A stretch of 64,000 bases of DNA from Viscum album (Eukaryota > Streptophyta > Magnoliopsida > Santalales > Viscaceae): the NCBI GenBank assembly GCA_963277665.1, contig OY728143.1, forward strand, positions 538,380,394-538,444,393, written 5' to 3'. The position numbers and the translations under genes are program-made. Under the pieces are notes generated by a model. It ran no database searches, was not told where the DNA came from, and saw only the letters and a program-made list of their open reading frames with translations. Positions within the stretch are counted from its first letter, which is position 1, and the number at the start of each line of letters is the position of its first letter. Below, piece after piece: positions 1 to 11,628 of the stretch.

Positions 1-1824
1 TAAATTTTATTAAGTAAATGGTAAGATTGATTGATTGTTAAAATAATGGTTAGGTTAATTTTTTATTAATTTGTAGAAATAAAACATATAGAATAAATTA
101 TAAATATCCATGGTTACAAATTAAATATTATTCTAGGAAATTAACATCCATGATAGTTGGAAAATCTGTAATTTTCATATTTTTAAATATAGTCATTTTT
201 ATACAAACTGTTTTCCCAAGGAAGTAAAATGTGACCCATTTAACAAATGTTAGGAAATTTCATTTTAAATCCATTTTATATTTCTAACATGATAATGAAA
301 ATGTTTTTTGGGAAATAATTTTTTTTTATAAAATTTCAATTATTAACACGTTTTTTAAACATGGATATAAATAGGAATGAAGTCTTATACAGAAATATAC
401 ATGACCAATTACACCTATAAAAAACATTCTTATTGTTTACTTAATAAATATGGGAGGTAATTAATAAATCATGGGAACCACGTTCATTTATATTAGAGAT
501 GAAATGAAATTTTGTTCAGGAATATAATATAATAATAGTTCATTTAACAGAACCATGATCATATCCAATAATAAAATAAATGATATTTTTGCATAAAACC
601 ACTACGACATTAGAAATTCATCAATTATAGGCCTCATGAATTATAAAAATAAAATAACTAATTAAAAATAATTAACATAATGATATTAATTATATAAATG
701 TTCAATTTTATTTATGTAAATATAATAAAATTTGTTAGGTTCATTTAATAAACATATTTCCAAAAGAAATGTAATTTGATACTAATACACCCATGCAATT
801 TTTATATCATTCGATAAATATTTGATTGAGGGTTTGATTTTGGGTAAAAATGAAAATAATGAAATTAAAGTTGAAATACATAATAAAAAACATATATTCA
901 TAAATTTCCAGATAATTATATCATAGGGAGTCAATGAAGTACGGTATTGTCCCAATAAATGTAAAATGAGTTAAGAAACCTTTTAACAATCTGTAACATT
1001 CATGAAAAAGACCCATTGATGGAATTACTATAATTTAATATTATAAAATGAATAATTATTATAGAATAATGAAATTACATGTATATTTGGAATCTTATAA
1101 ACCACACATTTTAAATAAGTGAACAATATGGAATATATCTCATAGAAATATATGTGATGTGAGAAAACCATAAACTCGAGTCTAGATATTCTATATTTGA
1201 CCATTAATAATCATGTTATAAGATTATATCAGATATATTATTTCCTATGAAACATTTTCATGTATAATATTTTATACTGAAATATTTTAATTTATATTAT
1301 TTTAATGAAATTTTATTATACTAAATTTGTAATGTCCTTGTCCAAATTTTTTAGGATGTTCGGTCCAATGTTTCAAAATGGATTTGGTGTGTTGGACATG
1401 GAGAAAGATGTCCTTATTTAATAATACATAGAATAATAGTCATGAAGTTACTATAATATTTAATCATAAATTATTAATTCAAACCCAATGATGAATGATT
1501 GTTGTGAAAAATGAACTACATTATGATCAAGGGGACTCTACGTCTTAAAAAATCATGAGTAGCATTTTCATTTTTCAATGATCATCATAGAAAAGGTATG
1601 TATTATATTTTCATTAATTACTAATCACAATATCATAAATTTAATATTTATTATTTTAATATACATATATATATCATCCATGTTATTTACTTATGCAAAT
1701 GTGTCAAATCACATTCTAGAGGGGGTATTCCACATGGACACATAAACGATGATGTAGAAATAGAGAAGAATGTGATGTTATCTGAAATAATATATCCTCA
1801 AATATTTTCCTCTGAATGGCTCAA

Positions 1825-2518
1825 AGGCCTTGTTTTTATTTTATTATAGGTAATCCACTTTTTAAGGGTTGAAGGGGAACCCATACATGACCCGTGGGCC
1901 CAAGACACAATGCCCGACATGACCCGCAATACATGACCCGATGGCCCAGAGGCATACCATGCCATACATGACCCGTAGGTCCATCACAATAAAACTACCC
2001 CTACCCCCTATCTTGAATCATTGATCGCTTTAGCTACCCACCTTGCATTGCTGATCAGTTAGCATTGCACCATACAAAGTTGCACGGTGCCTGGTCCCGA
2101 TGGCTGCTGCCATACCCTCTCATTCTTCCAATCCGGTTAGATCTGCATCTCGTGGCTGCTACTCCTGCTGCTCTGATCCTCTTCTAGGGCCTGTTCTATG
2201 TGAACTGGGATACTCAATGATCTACATGACCCGAAGGCCCTATGGCTTGATGGCCTTTGATGACCCAAAGGCCCTAGAAACCCGTAGGCCCAAACCGGTG
2301 GCCCGAAGGCTCAAATTGGGTGAATAGTTCCGGCTGCTACAGTACCGAACAATAACTACTACAGTACTGCTACAGTGACTACTAAAGTAATGCTATAGTA
2401 ACTACTAAGGCACTGCTACAGTCTATTATTGTTACCCAGAAATTCGCCTCCACTCGGTTTGGAACCTGGGACTCTTGGATGTCAAGCATGAGCCCTTACC
2501 ACTTGGGTACGAGCTCAT
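1825..2518 (-). mobile_element. SINE-like insertion with tRNA-derived head
   Basis: This GC-richer segment is absent from the paralogous site near 36,175, so it is an insertion. On the minus strand it begins with a tRNA-like head: an A-box-like TACCCAAGTGGTAA (2,497-2,510) and a B-box-like GGTTCCAAACC (2,456-2,466) at tRNA-like spacing. The body has irregular repeats of ACTACTACAGTACTGC type (2,340-2,430), then several copies of ACATGACCCGNNGGCCC (1,880-2,310), and ends in an A-rich minus-strand tail (about 1,825-1,850). The 8-bp word TGGCTCAA flanks it on both sides (1,817-1,824 and 2,519-2,526) and may be the target-site duplication. At about 690 bp it is long for a SINE, so it may be composite. 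A short open frame at 2,100-2,327 has no recognisable domain. Confidence 0.55.
2456..2510 (-). promoter_or_regulatory. Internal Pol III promoter (A and B boxes) of the SINE-like element
   Basis: Read on the minus strand, TACCCAAGTGGTAA matches the plant tRNA A-box pattern. About 30 nt downstream GGTTCCAAACC matches the B box (canonical GGTTCGANTCC) with one or two changes. The order and spacing are those of a tRNA gene, but no cloverleaf with acceptor stem can be drawn, so this is a SINE head and not a tRNA gene. Confidence 0.55.
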
Positions 2519-5500
2519 TGGCTCAATGATTTTAATTGATGAATAAAGAGTTATCAGATTTAGGTCATGAATATATATACATTTAATCTATATCATTAAT
2601 ATAGAGTCGTTGAATTATATACATCGATCTCCATTTTCTATCAATGGAGGGATCCAAGAGAGACATAAAATTTATTAATAAAAAAATATAAGGATAATTA
2701 TAAAAAAGATATTACATATTATAAATAAAATATATTTTTATACTTTTTGGTTAATACTGAATTAAAAAAATTCCATGGTTAAGAATTAATCATTACCTAT
2801 ACCAAAGATAAATGAGAGAATATCACTATGGATTTTCTCACAATGACCTAGAGACGTCTAAAGGTAATATCTCCATATGGGTTTTGGAGGAACATATTAT
2901 GGTGACTATTAATTTCAACCCACAATGTGTTGATTTCTCACATGAAAAAATTCAATGGGTATAAATCCTAGAGTAGGTGAGGATGAATGTAATAATGTTA
3001 TCAATGGGGTCTAATGAGGATCAATGATATACCTCCATATCCAGAAATAAACCTAAAATTGAATAAATAATAAAGGGAACATTATTTTATATTACACCCC
3101 TATTATTTTGATAAATATTTGAATAATATATTGAATGGTTAAGGTATGTTGAGATCATTCTATATGGACATCAATGGAGGGAACGAACAATATCATCCTT
3201 TGGTCAGGTTATAATGCAATAAAATTTTCCACTTGTGCCATAAAATGACACAATATAAATCTATTTTTTAGGAAGACATGTAGAAAAATTTAGTGATCAT
3301 AATAATTTCATCATCATAAGAAGATCTGACATAAAATGGTTGAATTTTTTTTTAAAGTGTATCATACCCTTTACTATTACATACGATCTTCTGAAAGATA
3401 ATCAATGATATATGCTGATAATGGTTAACCATACCCGGAATTTGAACTTGGATATAGAGTGTTCTTCTATATATCAATATAATGGAGATTAATTATTTAT
3501 GGATGAATTGAAAGTTATTTCCCATGTAGATTTTCCATTTTGATATTATTGATAAACTTTTATTTGTTTCTAATTGACATGAACAACCACCAACCCTTTG
3601 TAAACTACATTATGTATTACAATTTTACCCCTTTAGAATGTTTATAATAGACCTCTCATGTGTATTAATTATGAGTTGGTATAATCAGAAAATGTTATCT
3701 CTTACAAGGAGAAATGAATTATAATGTTATACCACAAATACCAAATTGTACTCCACACGGTATCTAACATAGAAAATGTACCATGTAAGAACCATAAGTA
3801 GGAGGATACGACATGCAAACCAAATGTTGAAATGAATAATAAGTACGCTCAACTATTTTCACCTCAGTATGCAAAATATTATGATTTTTTATTAATTTGG
3901 GATAATGTAATGACATACCCTTTTATGAATTGAATTTTACATCATGTATACTTTTATATTTTGTTGTATTATATTATTTTATAAACCAAAAACATTTCAT
4001 AATGAAAAAAATATCATTATATTAATTTTTAAAATAAACGTAGTGAATAAATATATCCATATCAATAGATAATATTAAAATGGTATTAAAAATACATAAT
4101 TAAATTTCTTTAATATTACCATTTTGATCCAATCATTCCCCAAAAATGATAGCACTCACGATAAATTAAAAGAAACGAACCAAAATATTATTAATGAATA
4201 ATTCATTTTGTAAATGAAAATATTTATAGGATTTTTATATATTTTGTAGTGAATCACGAAAGGATAAAATATATTTAATTACATTAATTTAGATAACCAA
4301 TATAACTTTTAGAAATATGATTGATTGAAAATTAGTTTGACTATTGGAGCATTAATCCTACCAAAACGACCACTAAACATACTATAATAATAATATCCTA
4401 AAATATGGAAGTCTAAAATTAAATTACTTATATTATATAATTAATATATTATTTATTTTTTAAATATACAAGTAAATATACTTTTTTATCAATTATAGAA
4501 TAAGTGTTTGAATTTATGTAAAACAAAAAATATATATATAATTTTATAACAAATATATATTTTTTAAATAATTTTTATTTTCATGGCATTGTTTTAGAAT
4601 AATTTTTTTTATTAAATTATAAAAATATTATAATTTCATGATATCATAATTAATTTTTATAATGTTAATAAAATATATGATAATATTAAATTTTAAATTT
4701 TTTAAAATAAATATTTATTTCACATAAAATTTATGATTTATAATTATATTAATATTATTTTCATATAATTGCATTAATATTTTGATTTTATTTGTCGAAT
4801 GGTTATTTTTTGGAATTTTATGTTTCTATAAACTATATTACATTTTATCAATAGTTTTTTTTATATTTAGGAATTTTAATTATAATGATAATAAACAAAT
4901 AATTTTCACTTGGATAATGTAAATGGGTATTGACTTTCCTAAATAAGCATAAAATACTATATATAGTAAAATGATACATTACTATTGATTTTGGATATCT
5001 ATAACAATAAAAAAATGAAAATAGTATTTTAAGTCACTCATCTACTCCCAATATAAATATCACCACCCACCACCTCTTCTTTGAAAACATTATCAATTCC
5101 TTACATTAAAAAACCACTTCAAAATCCACTCCTAAAATCTCACTATGTCCATAGAATCCTTTTTTATATAACAAAAAAATGATTTTTCATTATGTAGAAT
5201 ATTAATAGATGTCAACCAATGTTAGAGGTAATGTCTATATAAAACAGAATTCCATTTTATTCTTATAATAGATTCAAATATTTTCTCCCTACACTAATAA
5301 ACACTAAAAAATGTATAATAAATATTATAATATGTTATTATTATTGAAGAATATCCATCTTTAACTGTCTTTATTTCGGCTCTTAAACGAAATCATTTTC
5401 AACAGTATGGTTGGTTCACCATCTCTATTAGAAAAGATTTCTTTTTTCCTTACCATGTTCATGGAATGTATAAATATTATTTATAAGGTTGAATATGATG

Positions 5501-8179
5501 AAATATATTTTATATATTTTTTTATTTTGGATGAATATATTTAAATATTTTTAAACAAAAATATTGCAGATCAAGATGGTTGGAAAAATAAATAAATGAA
5601 CTAACATGAAAAAATTAACATTTATATGGAAAAAAATTTCTCTCTAACTAAATAAATGTTTTATTTCGAAAATGTCAATTTCTAGATAGAATTTAAATTA
5701 AATAAATTTCAGTTATAGATTATATATATATTTGAGATGTTATTAATGAAAATTATATTATTTTATGAAATCAGTTAATGATAAATAATTATAAATATAA
5801 GTAATTAATTATTCATGTCATTATATGCATGTATAAAATAAATAAAGAAACAATATAAGGGATATTTGCCAACCCCCCAAAAATTGGGATATTATTTTTT
5901 TATCTCTATCCCACTTTATCTCATATTTTTAGTTACATAATTTTTCTTAATTCAATATATATGTCCCATAAATTTATTCCCATCACATTTTCCCTTTATT
6001 TAATATGTCTTATATTACTTATGTTAATTTCTAATATTCTAATAATAAAATAAAACTCAGTTAAGTGGACCATTTTTATATGCTAATGGTTTTACGTGAC
6101 TCCCTATTAATAACATTATTCGAATTCATGATTTCATTAAATAATGAAAAACAAAAAGGATTTATTTTGTTATTTCCTAATATATTTGATTGAAAAAATG
6201 GTTAAGTATTTATTCGAAATTCTATAACATATTAATTAAAATATCATTTTGAAAATTTATTTCTTACCTAATACACTATGACTTCTCATTAAATTTTCTT
6301 AAATTGACACTAAATCAGAGGCCTATGATTATATATTCAGATATGAAATTTAAAAATATCTAATTACTTCTTTTATTTAAAAAAATATTAAAATGACGAT
6401 TTATTTTTATATGATGAAATATTATGCAACCAAATTTTAGAGATATATAATTATTATGATTATTATATTGATTTAATATAAATTTTCTAAAAATAAAAAC
6501 ATGTTCATGATATAATTGGTCCACACAGATAATTTTCCAACGTTTCACAAAAAAATAGTTATCATTTGGTGATATATATGAGATTATAGTGTAATTAAAA
6601 TCAATTATTACAGTCTATCAACTAGGTGAAGTTATCATAGAAGATATCAAATAAATATTATTATGACATGTTTTTTGTTTCATCTAGAATATGATATTTT
6701 CATGATCATATCATTACATGATAATTACATTAATCAACTATGTGTCTATTCTTGATCATTTTTCTTTATGACACGATTTTAGGTATTTTAGACTATATGA
6801 TTTTTTTCTTTTTTATTCCCATAGAAGTATTTTTTATTTCATTATTTCAATTTAAGTAATCAGTTTTACATTCTATAATTATCATGAATCTCAAATGGAT
6901 TTGGGATCTCATTATTTATAATATCTCTAAACACAGTCTCCAATTTTCATTAGTGAAATCATAACCATTACATTTTTTTCATTAAAATAAATGAAGGTTT
7001 ACCCAATTTTAAATACATAACATATCATATCCTTTGGAAATATAGGATCAATTACATTATCTTTGACCATTTAGGTTTAGGGTTCTAGAGAATTTGGAAA
7101 AACACATTAAATAAATGTTTCATAAAAAACTAGTTCATTTAGATTAACATTATGTCAAATATACCAATATTTTCATATTCATATTATGGTCATAATCATT
7201 ATCCATATAAAATACTTATAGATAGAATTAAATTAACATCATGGATGACAACTTGGCAAAATGGAAAGTTATGATGGGTGATTTTAAATTCCCAGTAATG
7301 GTAAACATAAGCATTTATAGTTAGATGTCACTAGTAAGTATATGATTAGTATAAAGGTATTATGCCATATGAAAAGTGCTTGATCATATCATAAGTATAT
7401 ATGATCCCATTCATACCAATATTAACAAACATGAAATCATGACATTAGGATTAAAAAAATGACTGATTCATCAAAATGAATAATCATGAATCATGTGATA
7501 TATGTCATGATCAAATAAATAATTTATAACTATTAGAAATAAGTCTAAAAATGAAATCTAATATTTTGAATGTAATCATAAATGAATATTTATAGAACCC
7601 AAAAAAATTGATTTATTTTACACTTGAATTCCAATATAATTCCATAATGATAAAATTAATTATATAAATCCTTGGAGCAATATCTTTGCTCACATATATT
7701 ATAATCTATACTTGGATCACATGAAACTATATATAATCACCCATCATATAAGAAATACTGAGGTCACTTGGTGTTATTTGGGAACACCCATGATCATCAA
7801 TAATTTCTGAGTTTAATTGATGAATAAAATATTTAAAATATTTCACTTTTCAATAAAAAATTATTATATTTTCATTTATTTCTGGATTCAACCATGGAAT
7901 AGAAATATGTTTCAATAAAATCAAATTGAACGATTACTAATCTATACAAAAGAAATAGTATATTGGGAAATATAATTGAAACATTATCATAATGTGGAAA
8001 AGTAATGTCTTATTTGAATATAATTTCAGAAGAATATTAATCCATCTAGAGAATGGATAAGGATGGTATACAGACAAATTATACCATATCCTGAACCAAC
8101 TAGGATATCCTAGTACGCCAATACGTGATCTGGATCCAATATAGGTCAAAGGGAATTTCTAACCCTCCATGTTGGAATA

Positions 8180-9700
8180 TATAAGTGGTAATAATTCAAT
8201 ATAATGTGTTAAAAATGATTCCTCAAAAATAGTATAATACACAGTTATATAATAGTATTCCCAAATAATACATTAAAAAGGGACACTACCAGAAAAAAAT
8301 TGGAATATAAAATACCTAATTTTATTTCATCAATGTACCAAAACTGTAGAGATAAAAAAAATCAAATATATCATCACCCTATGCCCAAATGGTCAAGAAA
8401 ATCCACCTTAACAAAGAGGATATTTCATATACCTCTAAACTTGTAGAAAAAAATATAAAAAGTTCAATAATGAATATTTATGTTTTGAAATAAAATCATT
8501 GTAAGGTCTTACAAAATGTCCCATAATAATATGAAATAAAATTTAGACCAAATAATTTATCAATTTTTAATAAAATGGGAATGATTGTATAGTTTCATAT
8601 TTAGAGTCAACATTATTTTTTATTTAAAATGATGGAAACAAATAAAAAATAGTTTATTAAATATTTCACACAATAAATATTATATAAATAAATGGGATCG
8701 AATAAATAATGCCCCAATAAATTATAATTATATAAATATATATATTTATCTAACAACTCATAGCACCCCCATATTTGAAAAAATTGCGTCCTACCCCACA
8801 TAAGGGAAAATTTTATATACTCCTACATAAGGCGTAATTATATCTGCTATATGTTACGGGAAAATTGATTCCACCCCAACATAGGGGAAAATTTATCCCA
8901 TTCCATATTAATTGAAAATTACATAAATAAACTAGCCGTGAAGAATTTTTATTGATATTAAAATTCAATATTCCAATTCATAATGAGATATTATAATTCA
9001 GTTTGAAAAAAATTTAATTTTTTTTCATTCCATTACATTCAATATAAAAACAATCATAGGTTATATAAAATAAAATATCCTCATATTCTATGTAAATAAT
9101 GAAATAAATTTATAATTCCTTCAATTTAAAAAAAATCCCAAATTCAAATGCCATTATAATTCATAGATTACCTAATATCCATACCAATTAAATTCACATT
9201 ATAATTAACATTTAGATGGGATTTAAAAATTAAATTTCAATAAATTAAATTTAAATCATGAAAATTAATGGTTTAAAAGTATTAAAATTGCAGTGGAACC
9301 TCCTACCTTTTTCACTGCATTCACGAAATTCAACCCCAACAGTGAGATTTTCTAATAGATAATGATTGAAATAGAGATCATAGAATTTAAAGTTGATTCA
9401 TGATACAGAACAACATATTTGAGATCCATTTGTGATATAATGATCTAAAAATACTATTGATGAAATTAAAGTAGAGTGAGATGGTTGGAAAGGGAGAATA
9501 TTAGTTATCAACAAGGTTTTGAATAAGGTTTTTCAATATTCAACCAACGATAGAATAGATTCTTATGATAAATAATTGGATATTCTAAGACACATAAACC
9601 TGTGAATTATAGTAAACAATTGTTAGTTTTGATTTGGGTTGTATGTAAATAAGTTTTTTGGGAAATATTTATCTAATATTTTGAAATAAAAGGACTTGCA
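8180..9700. repeat. Direct repeat R1 of element D, unit 1
   Basis: About 1.5 kb near the right end of the D block that resembles the sequence at the left end of the next block (32,879-34,460). Landmarks are the phrase ACCAAAACTGTA with AGAGGATATTTCA (8,335-8,430), a ladder of CACCCCC/ATAAGGGAAAATT motifs (8,760-8,920), and AGTGAGATTTTCTAA (9,340). The same pair recurs in unit 2, so the duplication predates the tandem amplification. Confidence 0.5.
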
Positions 9701-9914
9701 TGAATCTTTGTTTAGGGAGGTCCACACTGTTCAAAAAAAGTTCACCATAACTATGTTCCCCTACGATGGGATGCATGGTTTCTACTTAGTGGGATCATAG
9801 TTAGTCAAACTATGTACGAACCATGAATACTTCCAATGTGTGGGTTTTCAATGATTTAACATGGTGTGCATAAATTTTGGAGAATAATGTGTTGATTGTG
9901 CACATTTCATAACA

Positions 9915-11628
9915 CTCCAAGATATTCTAATTTCTTCAATAAAGTATCATATACATTACCCAACCAAAGAATGGACAAAAATGCTTGTCCTGGAGTACCT
10001 ACAACTAGTAACCATATGATTCAACCTCCACACTATAGGATCTTCATTCCACTATAAATCTTATCAGTATGTTTACTTATAAAAAGGAAAAGGAAAATTC
10101 CTTTTCATTTGTTTCTATCTATCCGATGTATCTTTAGTATAAGAACCATGCTACTATTTCCCTTGAAACGATGGTATCATCCTCCAATGAGGTATATAAT
10201 TGTTAGAATAAAAAATCATTTCTTGATGTTCTGTCCCTGATAAATTAGGAACAATGTTAATATTAATTTATCTCAAAAGATAACATGGATCAGAAATATA
10301 ATTATATAACTATGATATATAGAATATATGATGTATTGAATTCTAATTTATATACAGTTTTAAATGTTAGTAAACATTAATGTCTTTCTTAACATCTTCA
10401 AAATATCCCAAAAATAGATTAGAATCAATATCGTTCCTCCTAATACTTTAATGACCAATATGAGAAGAAAAATCATGAACACCTCATCTCCAACTTAAAA
10501 GTCCAATGATCTGGGACTAAAATTAGAATAACATTTTTACAGGCTCTATTCTATCAAAATACTCTAATGAATCAACAGAATCATTATTGTCATCTCTAGA
10601 CGCATGCACCATCATAACATCGAACATTGACTGATATCTGACAAACCCACATGGATGACCACACATGTCCTTAATAAGAGGGAAACTAATCATGAACGAG
10701 TAACTATCATAATAATAAAACTCAACTAGTCTTAAATAGTCATTCAATAATCATCCATTATCGTGGTTGAATGAATTATTAATATCCTCATAAATCTATA
10801 TATCCTTATCTATCTAGACACCGATTTATTGATTATATATCATAATCAAATGAACCTAATATCCATGCTCTTAATAAATACATCATTAAAAGATAGAATT
10901 AAAATGGGGATATTAATCTCAAACAATAATAGATGGATCTCCAGGAATAATAATAACTTCCTTCACATATATATTTCACAACTAGTAATCTATTTTTGCA
11001 TCACCTATGGGTATAACATCTTCTTTAATTGGTCATCATATATATTCCAACCCATTTCACATTCTTATTTATATGGGTATGAGGAAGCCAAAAAAAATCT
11101 TAATAATTGCCATCCCACATCCTTGTTGGCACTAAACGTGGCTAATATAATCACTATGGTATTTGATTATCATAAATTTCTTGATATAAAATATAAAAGT
11201 GGGATGAAAATTCAATAATGTCATATATCATACCCATCCACTAGAATCATCACCCCATCGGATAGAAAATCATGTTTATTTCATAGTACAATAACCATTT
11301 GTAATTATATAAATTCCACATCACAACTTTTATCATTGTGTAGAAAACCATATATAATTTTCGAAAACATAAAACATCCTCTATGGGAATGACCACTCAA
11401 CAAAGGTCCCCTAACCATAAATACAACCTATAATTCCAAAAAATTCATTATTAAGATATTGTTCCTAAATAACCATCTCATGATGATATATGGTCCAAAA
11501 AACGCAGTAAAATCCAACCCCTTCCACTTTTACATAAACTCTAATATTCCTCTATGTAAAAAAAATACATAATGTTCCTCTATTTTGGTTATTGTTTTAT
11601 ATCATGGGTCAGCAGTTTCCTACTAATC
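9915..11628 (-). mobile_element. Element D internal region, unit 1, 3' part (left of the B insertion)
   Basis: AT-rich sequence that aligns with 42,917-44,640 in the second unit, e.g. the region around 10,440-10,560 against 43,440-43,560. It corresponds on the minus strand to the integrase end and sequence downstream of it. The alignment with unit 2 stops at CAGTTTCCTACTAATC (about 11,613-11,628), where element B begins. The unit 2 copy reads on for about 370 bp that are missing here, so the B insertion site has also suffered a deletion. Confidence 0.5.
11070..11150 (-). pseudogene. Integrase C-terminal remnant, element D unit 1
   Basis: The minus strand retains a frameshifted trace of the end of Ty3/gypsy integrase (the region that in the family reads roughly VEEATWE..MR..YPHLF). 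On its own it is barely recognisable. The call rests on alignment with the better copy at 44,085-44,180 in unit 2. Element B separates it from the RT remnant of the same unit at 30,340-30,770. Confidence 0.35.

Larger units (their letters stand above)
1..9914 (-). mobile_element. Element D, LTR-like block of unit 1 (left end outside window)
   Basis: AT-rich block with no coding potential that I can see. It aligns by eye, collinearly, with 34.4-42.9 kb. Examples are the CACCACCCACCACCTCTTC stretch near 5,060 against 38,685, the region after 1,720 against 36,105, and 9,300 against 42,305. Its first 1.8 kb also aligns with 49.5-51.1 kb. The right edge is placed at CATTTCATAACA (9,903-9,914), which reads TGTTATGAAATG on the minus strand and resembles the inverted left edge of the next block (TTTCATGAACC, 47,869). 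A purine-richer minus-strand stretch follows, as expected for a polypurine tract. Landmarks in it also match the LTR of element C, supporting LTR identity. The right edge could instead lie about 1 kb further right, just after the integrase remnant. Apart from the SINE-like insertion at 1,825-2,518, nothing else was recognised in this block. Confidence 0.5.

Noticed and set aside
2456..2510. A functional tRNA gene
   Set aside because: A and B boxes are present but no acceptor stem or complete cloverleaf can be formed. A SINE head fits better.
7075..7090. Telomere-like GGTTTAGGGTT
   Set aside because: A single short occurrence without tandem repetition.
10829..11218. 129-codon plus-strand frame
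   Set aside because: Antisense to the D integrase remnant, low-complexity composition, not kept as a frame in the copy at 43,850-44,200.
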